Below are positions 7,689 through 15,300 of a stretch of 64,000 nt of DNA, piece by piece (position 1 is the first letter of the stretch; the number at the start of each line of letters is the position of its first letter). The stretch spans positions 252,783 through 316,782 of the forward strand of contig CANMSH010000004.1 in assembly GCA_947500525.1 (NCBI GenBank). Reading direction: 5' to 3'. Under the pieces are notes generated by a model, which saw only the letters and a list, made by a program, of their open reading frames with translations, did not search any database and was not told where the DNA came from. Position numbers and translations under genes: made by a program. The DNA comes from an uncultured Flavobacteriaceae bacterium (GTDB taxonomy: Bacteria > Bacteroidota > Bacteroidia > Flavobacteriales > Flavobacteriaceae).

Positions 7689-8645
7689 TTAGTTTTGATG
7701 TGCAATGGCAAGTTCTTTCTCTGCTTTGATACCAATTTCAATTACTTTACCTTCTTCGCCCAAGGTGACATTAGGAAAAATAGCTTTTGCTTCTTTTTCG
7801 AAAAGTGTTAGATCGCTATATCTACTAGAATAGTGTCCCAAAATTAATTGTCCAACATTTGCCTGTTGCGCTATTTGAGCGGCTTGACCTGCCGTTGAAT
7901 GTTTGGTATATTCGGTGAGTTCAATTTTATCATCTAGAAAAGTAGATTCGTGATAAAGTAAATCAACATTTTTGATGAGCGGAACAATTGAGGGTTTATA
8001 GACCGTATCGCTACAGTAGGCATAACTACTTGTTTTCGAAGGACTAAGAGTGAGGTCCACGTTATTTATAATTTCACCACTCTCTAAAACAAAATCTCTA
8101 CCATTTTTGAGATTTTGATAATCGCAAATTTCAATTTCAGTTTGTTGCTGAATTGCATCCATATTCAATTTACGATCTCCAATTTTTTCTTTGAACAAAA
8201 AACCGTTGGTGTACACTCTATGCTCGAGAGGAATAGTTTGAACAATTATTTTCTCATCTTCATAAATAACTTCACTTTCTTTATTTTCTAATTCATGAAA
8301 ATGAAGTTCAAATTTTAACCAACTATTTGATAGTTTCAATTGCAACAAGATAATTTCTTTGATGCCTTTTGGCCCGTAAATATGAAGGTCATTCTGTCTA
8401 TTGAGTAAACCAAATGTTGAAATAAGACCAATTAATCCGAAAAAATGATCTCCATGTAAATGAGATATAAATATGCGATCAATTTTAGAAAATTTTACTT
8501 TATATTTTCTCAATTGAACTTGAGTCCCTTCTCCGCAATCTATTAAAAAAGAACGATTGTTAATTTCTAAGTGTTGAGCAGTTGGATGCGCAAATGTTCT
8601 TGGAGTTGCAGAGTGACAACCTAATATGGTTAGTTTCAAACTCAT
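7689..8645 (-). CDS. rnz: Ribonuclease Z (tRNA 3' endonuclease)
   Basis: A 318-residue metallo-beta-lactamase-fold RNase Z of the short ELAC1 type. The zinc motif HLHGDHFFGL lies near residue 62, LIDCGEGTQVQLRKY before it, and SDTVYKPS plus LILGHYSSRY later supply further metal ligands. It removes 3' trailers from tRNA precursors in the cytoplasm. Length is normal for the family (about 300). Its start codon overlaps the stop of the upstream sorting-domain gene (ATGA), so it is translated from the same message as the two small upstream genes. Confidence 0.93.
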   Translation of the reverse strand: MSLKLTILGCHSATPRTFAHPTAQHLEINNRSFLIDCGEGTQVQLRKYKVKFSKIDRIFISHLHGDHFFGLIGLISTFGLLNRQNDLHIYGPKGIKEIILLQLKLSNSWLKFELHFHELENKESEVIYEDEKIIVQTIPLEHRVYTNGFLFKEKIGDRKLNMDAIQQQTEIEICDYQNLKNGRDFVLESGEIINNVDLTLSPSKTSSYAYCSDTVYKPSIVPLIKNVDLLYHESTFLDDKIELTEYTKHSTAGQAAQIAQQANVGQLILGHYSSRYSDLTLFEKEAKAIFPNVTLGEEGKVIEIGIKAEKELAIAHQN

Positions 8646-8995
8646 TTAATCACAATTCGTTTAGAAACGACTTCAGAATTCGTTTTTATAGAATAAATGT
8701 ATATCCCTGAATCTAACTTGTCGCGATAAAATGGTATATAGTTGGCACCTTTTTTAGTTGTATATTTTTTAAAGTAAACTGTATTGCCAATTAGATCTTT
8801 TACAGAAAATTCTAGTTCAAAAGATTTATGGGCATAAAATTTTATCTTAGTTGTAACGCTAAAAGGATTAGGAGATGCTACGATATTTTTTAACACCATC
8901 GTAGTATCTTTTACAACGGTATTAGGCTCTTCCTGTTGTGCGAAAACAGTAGTTGAGAGTGTAACAATAAGTATAAAAAGTAGTTTTTTTACCAT
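8642..8995 (-). CDS. Small secreted protein made almost only of a type IX sorting domain
   Basis: A 117-residue precursor: signal peptide ending ...TVFAQ, a linker of about 20 residues, then a type A T9SS C-terminal domain beginning near ASPNPF and ending with GIYIYSIKTNSEVVSKRIVIK-type strands. T9SS domains normally follow a large cargo; here there is no other domain. It may be anchored at the cell surface as such, or be a remnant of a longer gene. The start is set at ATG (MVKKLL); a TTG two codons earlier is less likely. It is packed between the STAS-like gene and rnz, an odd setting for a secreted protein. Confidence 0.75.
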   Translation of the reverse strand: MVKKLLFILIVTLSTTVFAQQEEPNTVVKDTTMVLKNIVASPNPFSVTTKIKFYAHKSFELEFSVKDLIGNTVYFKKYTTKKGANYIPFYRDKLDSGIYIYSIKTNSEVVSKRIVIK

Positions 8996-9011
8996 AAGCA
9001 ATTTTAGTTCA

Positions 9012-9344
9012 TTAAAACCCTAAATCTCTTTCAATTTTTTCCATCTCTACAATATCTTTTGCTTCTTGTAGGGTTGGAACAATCATAATTTCTTCAGGTA
9101 AACTGTCGAAATCAACTCCATTAACCACTACTACAAAAGATGTGCCATCGTTTCTGTGCTTTTCTGAAAATTCTAAAAAAAATGATAAATTTTCTGTGTT
9201 CACCCCTTTTAAACCAGAAAAGTCTATTATAACGTTAGCGCCCTCAAAATTACTATATTTTTCTTTAAATACAATAAAAAAGTCTGAAACAGCTATTTCA
9301 TCGCTTGTTATGAGTATTATATCTTCTTCTTTTTCTATAATCAT
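9012..9344 (-). CDS. STAS-like domain protein
   Basis: A 110-residue acidic protein with alternating strands and helices resembling STAS/anti-sigma-antagonist domains: a strand ANVIIDFSGLKGV, then a helix NLSFFLEFSEKHR, then VVVVNG. A phosphorylatable Ser/Thr is not obvious at the usual position after the central strand. It has no signal or membrane segment and is cytoplasmic. It lies 17 bases downstream of pyrB and 16 bases upstream of the sorting-domain gene, in the same transcription unit as rnz. Its function is not known; a partner-binding role is inferred from the fold only. Confidence 0.6.
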   Translation of the reverse strand: MIIEKEEDIILITSDEIAVSDFFIVFKEKYSNFEGANVIIDFSGLKGVNTENLSFFLEFSEKHRNDGTSFVVVVNGVDFDSLPEEIMIVPTLQEAKDIVEMEKIERDLGF

Positions 9345-9361
9345 GAACCTCTATAATATGT

Positions 9362-10294
9362 TTAATTCGGCTTAATTTGTTGGGCCAATAAATAAATGAT
9401 TGCCATTCTAATTGCAACTCCATTCTCTACTTGATTTAAGATAATCGATTGTTTCGAATCGGCAACATCACTGGTTATTTCAACACCTCTATTTATAGGT
9501 CCCGGATGCATAATAACAATTTCCTTGCCAAGACCATCTAATAATTCCTTATTGATTCCAAACAATTGTGTGTATTCGCGAATAGAAGGAAAATACTTAA
9601 TATCCATACGCTCATGCTGAACTCGTAGAACGTTAGCGACATCACACCATTCTAAGGCTTTTTTAAGATTCGTTTCAACTAAAACACCTAAGCTCGCAAT
9701 ATGCTTTGGAATTAACGTTGTTGGTCCGCAAACCATTACTTTAGCACCTTGAAGTTGTAATGCATATATGTTGGATAATGCAACTCTAGAATGTAAAATA
9801 TCTCCTATAATCACGACTTTTTTGCCTTTTACAGATCCTAAATGTTCTTTGATTGAATAGGTGTCGAGTAAGGCCTGTGTTGGATGTTCGTGAGCACCAT
9901 CACCTGCATTTATTATCTTGGCATCGATGTGTTTAGAAAGAAAAACACCAGCCCCAACATTAGGATGTCTCATAACAATAATGTCAACCTTCATTGATAA
10001 AATATTGTTTACAGTATCAATGAGCGTTTCTCCTTTTTTAACAGATGATTGCGATGCCGAAAAATTAATAACATCAGCTGAGAGTCTTTTTTCAGCCAGT
10101 TCAAAAGATAACTTGGTACGTGTACTATTTTCGAAAAAAAGATTAGCAATGGTAATGTCTCGCAAAGAAGGTACTTTCTTTATGGGTCTATTGATAACTT
10201 CCTTAAAGTGATTAGCAGTTTCAAATATCAGGTCAATATCTTGAATGTTGAGATATTTTATGCCTAGTAAATGTTGTACGCTTAAATGCTTCAT
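9362..10294 (-). CDS. pyrB: Aspartate carbamoyltransferase catalytic chain
   Basis: A 310-residue ATCase catalytic chain for the second step of pyrimidine synthesis (carbamoyl phosphate + aspartate to carbamoyl aspartate). The carbamoyl-phosphate loop FFENSTRTKLSFE and the motifs RHPNVGAG, HPTQALLD and HPGPINRGVE are intact. The length is standard. It begins immediately after the pyrR stop codon (TAAATG). No pyrI regulatory chain is next to it, which fits an ATCase controlled by pyrR-type regulation or used as a free trimer. Confidence 0.95.
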   Translation of the reverse strand: MKHLSVQHLLGIKYLNIQDIDLIFETANHFKEVINRPIKKVPSLRDITIANLFFENSTRTKLSFELAEKRLSADVINFSASQSSVKKGETLIDTVNNILSMKVDIIVMRHPNVGAGVFLSKHIDAKIINAGDGAHEHPTQALLDTYSIKEHLGSVKGKKVVIIGDILHSRVALSNIYALQLQGAKVMVCGPTTLIPKHIASLGVLVETNLKKALEWCDVANVLRVQHERMDIKYFPSIREYTQLFGINKELLDGLGKEIVIMHPGPINRGVEITSDVADSKQSIILNQVENGVAIRMAIIYLLAQQIKPN

Positions 10295-10837
10295 TTAATT
10301 GTTATTTATAATATAAACAGCGTCTTTTTTATCATTCTCTTTCCAGATTACTTTTACTTTTTCTGAATTAATCACATCTACTTGGCGCCCTTTGTAATTC
10401 GGTTGTATTGGTAAATGTCTACTAAAGCGTCTATCAATCAATACCAACAGCTCGATTGAATCGGGCCTACCAAAAGATTGAATTGCTGTGAGAGCAGATC
10501 TTATACTACGACCAGAAAATAGAACGTCATCTATCAGTACAACTTTTTTATCCTCAATGGTAAAATTTAAATTGGTAGAATTTGCTTCCAATGGTTCCGT
10601 ACGTCTTCTAAAATCATCTCGAAAAAATGTGATATCAAGCTGTCCTAGTTGAAGATCTTCAATATGATATTCTTCTTTTAAGATTTGAGCAATTCTATTG
10701 GCTAAAAAAGTACCTCTCGGTTGTAGACCCACTAAAACGGTATTTGTAAAATCAATGTGATTTTCGAGTAATTGACATGCTAATCGATGAAGGATGATAT
10801 GAATATCTTTCGAATTTAGTAATGTCTTTTGAGCCAT
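10295..10837 (-). CDS. pyrR: Bifunctional pyr regulator / uracil phosphoribosyltransferase
   Basis: A 180-residue type I PRTase. The PRPP loop VVLIDDVLFSGRSIRSAL and the N-terminal VGLQPRGTFLA segment match PyrR. In Firmicutes PyrR binds pyr mRNA to attenuate transcription and also shows weak UPRTase activity; in Bacteroidota the RNA-binding role is less certain. The start MAQKTL is chosen because a more upstream ATG would fall inside the predicted -7 promoter element. It is transcribed with pyrB. Confidence 0.9.
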   Translation of the reverse strand: MAQKTLLNSKDIHIILHRLACQLLENHIDFTNTVLVGLQPRGTFLANRIAQILKEEYHIEDLQLGQLDITFFRDDFRRRTEPLEANSTNLNFTIEDKKVVLIDDVLFSGRSIRSALTAIQSFGRPDSIELLVLIDRRFSRHLPIQPNYKGRQVDVINSEKVKVIWKENDKKDAVYIINNN

Positions 10838-10864
10838 GTTACTATCCAAACGTTGTTTGGAATG

Positions 10865-10872
10865 CAAAGTTA
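10865..10872 (-). promoter_or_regulatory. Candidate -7 element for pyrR-pyrB
   Basis: On the minus strand the sequence reads TAACTTTG, a full match to TAnnTTTG. It lies 28 bases upstream of the MAQ start codon, giving a short leader. No clear TTG occurs at the -33 position. Confidence 0.4.
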
Positions 10873-10994
10873 CATTATTTTTTTAAAATTAAATTTATGT
10901 GCTGTTAATTAAATTGTTAAAAACATTTCATTGTTTTAGTGATTAAAAAAGAGACTTGGTTTACTTTTAGTACAAGTAACCGAAAGCTCTTTTT

Positions 10995-12398
10995 ATGCAT
11001 CATTTACCAGGCAGTAATGGCGATTTACCTTTATCAAAGTTTGAATCAATGCTCAAAACAAATGATGTGTACTTCTTTGATTCGACCGAATTTGAAGAGA
11101 TAATTTCACATTATATGGATGTAGGTAAAATTTCTTTGGGTAAAAAAGCCATTGAATTAGGCCTCAAGCAACATCCTGCTTCGGTATCTCTTAAATTGTT
11201 ATGGGTAGAGCTTTTAATCTTTGAAGAGAAGTTAGATGAGGCTGAGAAGTTATTAAATCAACTAGAACAGATTGAACCTTCAAATGACCAACTTTATTTA
11301 CAAAAAGCGTCATTGCTTTCAAAGAAAGATATGCATGTTGAAGCGATCAACGCCTTAAATAAAGCATTGCTATATACCGAAGATGAAGTAGATATATTAT
11401 CAATGATAGGAATGGAATATATATTTTTAGATGACTATGATACCGCAAGACTAAATTTCGCAAAATGTCTAGAAGTTGAGTATGATGATTATTCATCACT
11501 TTATAATGTGATCTACTGTTATGATATGCAACATCAACATATCGAGGCTATAGATTATTTGCAAGATTATATAAACAAAGACCCATATTGCGAAATTGCT
11601 TGGCATCAACTAGGAAGGCAGTTCTATATAATAGAAAAATATGAGGAGGCTTTGAGTGCTTTTGATTATTCTATTTTAATAGATGAATATTTTATCGGAG
11701 CCTACCTCGAAAAAGCAAAAACGCTTGAAGCTCTTGAAAGATATGATGATGCTATTGCCAATTATAGTTTAACGACTCAATTAGAAGATGGTACGCCGTT
11801 TACATATTTGCGTATGGGTAAATGTTACGAGAAAATTGGAGAAAAGAAATTGGCTTTAAAATATTATAATCTAACGGTAAAGGAAGATCCCTTGCTAGAT
11901 AAAGGTTGGCTAGCTCTTACAAACTTGTACATTCAAGAAAAGAATTATCAAAAGGCACTTTATTTTGTAAATAAAGCCTTACAAATAAATGATGAAAATC
12001 CTATGTATTGGGCTCATTTTGCTCAGATTAACTTGAAATTGAATCTTTTTGAAGAAGCTGCAAATGCATTTCAAAAATGTATCGAGTTAGAAGATTATAG
12101 ATTAGATATTTTTGTAGCTCTCGTAGATGTCTTACATTTCTTAGGAGAGTTTAAAGATGCTCTTAAGGTATTAAATAAGGCCAAGAAAATGTATACAGAT
12201 TTTGCTGAGATTGAGTATCGTCTTAGTGGTATTAGTTTTTTGTTAGATAGAAATTCCAAAGGAATGAGTTACTTTAAAAATGCTTTAAAGTTCGATTTTG
12301 AATATCATATTATAATGAAAGAGTTGTATCCAACCGTTTTTGATAAGCTAGAGGTACAGCAATTTCTCAAAAAGGCTTCAGAGAATAGATCTAATTAA
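10995..12398 (+). CDS. TPR repeat protein
   Basis: A 467-residue soluble protein made of tandem tetratricopeptide repeats from about residue 45 to the end; repeated units such as AWHQLGRQFYIIEKYEEALSAF and GWLALTNLYIQEKNYQKALYFV show the W-L-G-Y-A-F pattern. There is no signal peptide. The N-terminal segment (GDLPLSKFESMLK) is characteristic of a family conserved across Flavobacteriia. TPR arrays mediate protein-protein contacts; the partner is unknown. It is divergent from pyrR and followed, after 86 bases, by the DUF368 pair. Confidence 0.8.
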   Translation: MHHLPGSNGDLPLSKFESMLKTNDVYFFDSTEFEEIISHYMDVGKISLGKKAIELGLKQHPASVSLKLLWVELLIFEEKLDEAEKLLNQLEQIEPSNDQLYLQKASLLSKKDMHVEAINALNKALLYTEDEVDILSMIGMEYIFLDDYDTARLNFAKCLEVEYDDYSSLYNVIYCYDMQHQHIEAIDYLQDYINKDPYCEIAWHQLGRQFYIIEKYEEALSAFDYSILIDEYFIGAYLEKAKTLEALERYDDAIANYSLTTQLEDGTPFTYLRMGKCYEKIGEKKLALKYYNLTVKEDPLLDKGWLALTNLYIQEKNYQKALYFVNKALQINDENPMYWAHFAQINLKLNLFEEAANAFQKCIELEDYRLDIFVALVDVLHFLGEFKDALKVLNKAKKMYTDFAEIEYRLSGISFLLDRNSKGMSYFKNALKFDFEYHIIMKELYPTVFDKLEVQQFLKKASENRSN

Positions 12399-12484
12399 CA
12401 CTTACTTCCTAAATTAAAATTAGTTTATATTACCGTCTTAATCACTTTGATGGTTATATTTGACAAGCTAATTTTTTGATTTTA

Positions 12485-13417
12485 ATGAAACGATCACTTT
12501 TCGATTACCTAATTATTTCCTTGAAGGGAATTGCCATGGGTGCTGCCGATGTAGTCCCTGGTGTTTCTGGAGGTACTATTGCATTTATTTCGGGCATTTA
12601 TGAAGAACTTATTGAAACAATTAATAAAATAAGTTTTAATACCTTAAAAATACTTCGCAATGAGGGTTTAAAAGCTGCTTGGCAATCAATCAATGGTAAT
12701 TTTTTACTGTCGTTGTTTATTGGTATGCTTATTAGCATTTTATCTTTAGCAAGAATGGTCAAATGGCTTCTTGAAAATAAACCCATTTTATTATGGGCTT
12801 TTTTCTTTGGACTTGTTTTAGCTAGTGTTATTTTTATCGCTAAACAAATTAAAGAATGGAATGCTGCGGTAATTTTTATGTTAATTGCGGGTTCAGCACT
12901 TGGTTATTATATCACCATTTTACCTCCTATGTCTTCTACATCTTCTTCTAGTTTATTTATGTTCTTAGCCGGGAGTTTGGCTGTTTGTGCTATGATATTA
13001 CCTGGTATTTCTGGAGGGTTTATTTTGCTGCTCTTAGGAGCATATAAGCCTGCTTTAGATGCGCTAAACGATAAGGATTTTAAAACAATTTTTTTATTAG
13101 CTGGAGGTGCAATTGTAGGATTGTTAACGTTTTCTCGTCTGTTGAAGTGGATGTTCGACCGATATAAAAATGCAACACTCGCCATATTGACAGGCTTTGT
13201 AATTGGCTCTTTAAATAAGGTATGGCCTTGGAAAGATGTATTACAATCAGAAATGATCAATGGGAAATTAAAAATATTAAAAGAAAAGAGTATTTCTCCT
13301 TTCAATTATGAAGGTGATAATCAACTAATGTTTGCGGTACTCTTCGCTGTTATTGGGTTTTTGGTCATAATAGCCTTAGAAAGATCGGCCACGAAGCAAA
13401 AAGATATAGAAGTATAA
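12485..13417 (+). CDS. popT: DUF368 polyprenyl-phosphate transporter, copy 1
   Basis: A 310-residue polytopic membrane protein of the DUF368 family (PopT), members of which recycle undecaprenyl phosphate across the cytoplasmic membrane. The two inverted-repeat signatures are both intact: GAADVVPGVSGGT (19-31) and MILPGISGGFILLLLG in the second half. The ATG is three codons after a possible TTG. Its stop codon shares a base with the start of a second copy (TAATG), so the two are co-translated. Assignment to the family is firm; the substrate follows from characterised relatives. Confidence 0.82.
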   Translation: MKRSLFDYLIISLKGIAMGAADVVPGVSGGTIAFISGIYEELIETINKISFNTLKILRNEGLKAAWQSINGNFLLSLFIGMLISILSLARMVKWLLENKPILLWAFFFGLVLASVIFIAKQIKEWNAAVIFMLIAGSALGYYITILPPMSSTSSSSLFMFLAGSLAVCAMILPGISGGFILLLLGAYKPALDALNDKDFKTIFLLAGGAIVGLLTFSRLLKWMFDRYKNATLAILTGFVIGSLNKVWPWKDVLQSEMINGKLKILKEKSISPFNYEGDNQLMFAVLFAVIGFLVIIALERSATKQKDIEV

Positions 13418-14436
13418 TGTATACGTTAGAAACGTTGGCGGATAAAATCTACTTATTTCTAAAAGGTTTGGCGATGGGTGCGGCCAATAAAGTACCTGGA
13501 GTTTCTGGCGGCACAGTTGCCTTTGTAGGAGGTTTCTATGAACAACTTATTCATTCGCTACAAAAGATAAATGGAAAGGCTTTCAAATTACTTTTGAGTG
13601 GTAGATTTAGAAGTTTTTATAGATATATCAATGGTCCTTTTATAGCGATACTTTTTGCCGGGAGTCTATTTAGTTATTTTAGTGTTTCTCAGGTGCTAGA
13701 TTACTTAATTAAGAACTATGAATTGTATGTGTGGAGTGCTTTTTTTGGAATGATCATTGGTTCTATTTATTACATAGCCAAAGATTTTAAAGATTGGCGT
13801 TTTCAAAATATCATTGCCATTCTTGTAGGAATTTCTTGTGGTATAGCGATTAGTTTTATGAACCCAGCTAAAGAGAATGATAACTTATGGTTTGTGTTCG
13901 TTTGCGGAATTATTGGCGTTTCGGGTATGACCTTGCCAGGTTTATCTGGCTCTTTCATTTTGATTTTGTTGGGTAATTATGTCTTGTTGTTGGTAGATTC
14001 GGTGAATATGTTGTACAAATCAATTGTGGACGTCTTATCAGGGAATTTTGATTTTTTACAAGACGCAATTAGAATTCGCTATTTAAAAATTATTGCAATT
14101 TTTGGTATTGGTTCTGCCTTTGGTTTGGTTCTAACATCTCATATATTAGGTTACGTTTTAAAAAGATGGCATCAAATTGTAACGGCATTAATTATAGGAT
14201 TTATTTCGGGGTCACTGGGCATCGTATGGCCATGGAAAAAAGAAGTGTACAAAGTAAATGAAGCCGGAGAATTTTTAATAGATTCTAAGGGAAATCAGGT
14301 GATCGAGAATTACAGCAGATTTATTCCGAATTTTTCTGATATTGAAACCTGGATTGCGTTGTTCTATATTTTCCTTGGAATTGGCATTATTTTAGTTATT
14401 GATTATTATGGGAAAAAGTCAAAAAAGTATGTTTAA
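13417..14436 (+). CDS. DUF368 polyprenyl-phosphate transporter, diverged copy 2
   Basis: A 339-residue paralogue of the preceding protein with the same two-half architecture. It differs at the signatures: GAANKVPGVSGGT has Asn24 where copy 1 has Asp, and the second-half motif reads LPGLSGSF rather than PGISGGF. A loop with KVNEAGEFLIDSKG near the C-terminus is longer than in copy 1. The pair may form a heterodimer or divide substrates. Its 3' end overlaps the aroE start by 8 bases. Confidence 0.78.
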   Translation: MYTLETLADKIYLFLKGLAMGAANKVPGVSGGTVAFVGGFYEQLIHSLQKINGKAFKLLLSGRFRSFYRYINGPFIAILFAGSLFSYFSVSQVLDYLIKNYELYVWSAFFGMIIGSIYYIAKDFKDWRFQNIIAILVGISCGIAISFMNPAKENDNLWFVFVCGIIGVSGMTLPGLSGSFILILLGNYVLLLVDSVNMLYKSIVDVLSGNFDFLQDAIRIRYLKIIAIFGIGSAFGLVLTSHILGYVLKRWHQIVTALIIGFISGSLGIVWPWKKEVYKVNEAGEFLIDSKGNQVIENYSRFIPNFSDIETWIALFYIFLGIGIILVIDYYGKKSKKYV

Positions 14437-15166
14437 ATTTGGTTTGTTAGGACGGGATATTTCCTATTCTTTTTCACAGCATTATTTCTCAGAAAAGTTC
14501 AAATCACTTGGGTTAGAAAACTATATCTATCAAAATTTTGATATTGATCATATAGATCTTTTTACAGAAGTCGTTTCTAGTACTGATGGATTATCTGGAA
14601 TGAACGTGACCATACCGTATAAAGAAGTCGTTTTACCATATTTAGATGAAGTAGATGAAGAAGCTCAAAAGATTGGTGCCGTCAACACCATTAAAATACT
14701 AAAAGATGGTAAATTAAAGGGATATAACACAGATGTATATGGTTTTGAAGAATCCTTGTCTCCTTTATTAAAAAGTCATCATAAGAAAGGCTTAATTCTT
14801 GGTACAGGTGGAGCGTCTAAAGCCGTTAAGTACGTTCTAGAAAAAAATAATATGGATGTTTTGTTTGTTTCAAGAACTCCTCAAACAAAAAGTGAAATTT
14901 CTTATGAAGAAGTATCAAAATTGATACTAAGTGAATATCATCTCATTGTAAATTGCACTCCGCTAGGTACGCATCCAGCAATTGATAAGCATCCAAACAT
15001 ACCGTATGAGTTCCTTAATAAAAAGCATTTGTTATACGATTTGATTTACAACCCTGCGCAAACAATTTTTCTTCAAAAGGGATTGGAAAATAAAACACAA
15101 ACAATTAACGGACTCAAAATGTTAGAACTCCAAGCTGAAAAGTCCTGGGAAATTTGGAATCGATAA
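14429..15166 (+). CDS. aroE: Shikimate dehydrogenase
   Basis: A 245-residue NADP-dependent shikimate dehydrogenase (3-dehydroshikimate to shikimate). Visible motifs: GLLGRDISYSFSQ (substrate loop), MNVTIPYKE with the catalytic Lys, GAVNTIK, the Rossmann loop LGTGGASKAV, and NGLKMLELQAEKSW at the C-terminus. The start MFKFGLLG fits related proteins; an ATG 21 bases upstream gives an unlikely extension. It is translationally coupled to the DUF368 pair. Confidence 0.93.
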   Translation: MFKFGLLGRDISYSFSQHYFSEKFKSLGLENYIYQNFDIDHIDLFTEVVSSTDGLSGMNVTIPYKEVVLPYLDEVDEEAQKIGAVNTIKILKDGKLKGYNTDVYGFEESLSPLLKSHHKKGLILGTGGASKAVKYVLEKNNMDVLFVSRTPQTKSEISYEEVSKLILSEYHLIVNCTPLGTHPAIDKHPNIPYEFLNKKHLLYDLIYNPAQTIFLQKGLENKTQTINGLKMLELQAEKSWEIWNR

Positions 15167-15227
15167 AAAATCCAATTATTTAAAGCAACTATTTACAAAT
15201 TCGCGCATCTAAACTGAGTAAATCAGT

Positions 15228-15257
15228 TTGGTTTCTGTGTGCTATTAAGTATCTTTA
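15228..15257 (+). promoter_or_regulatory. Promoter for the DUF349 gene
   Basis: TTG (15228-15230), 19 bases, then TATCTTTA (15250-15257), which matches TTG-N19-TAnnTTTG except for the last base. It lies 43 bases upstream of the ATG. Confidence 0.5.
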
Positions 15258-15300
15258 GAGACTTTTATTGATTAAAAGAGGAACTTTAAACATTTGTGAT

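Noticed and set aside
12907..13305. A 132-codon open frame on the minus strand
   Set aside because: It lies wholly inside the DUF368 gene, antisense to it, with no family resemblance; a composition shadow.
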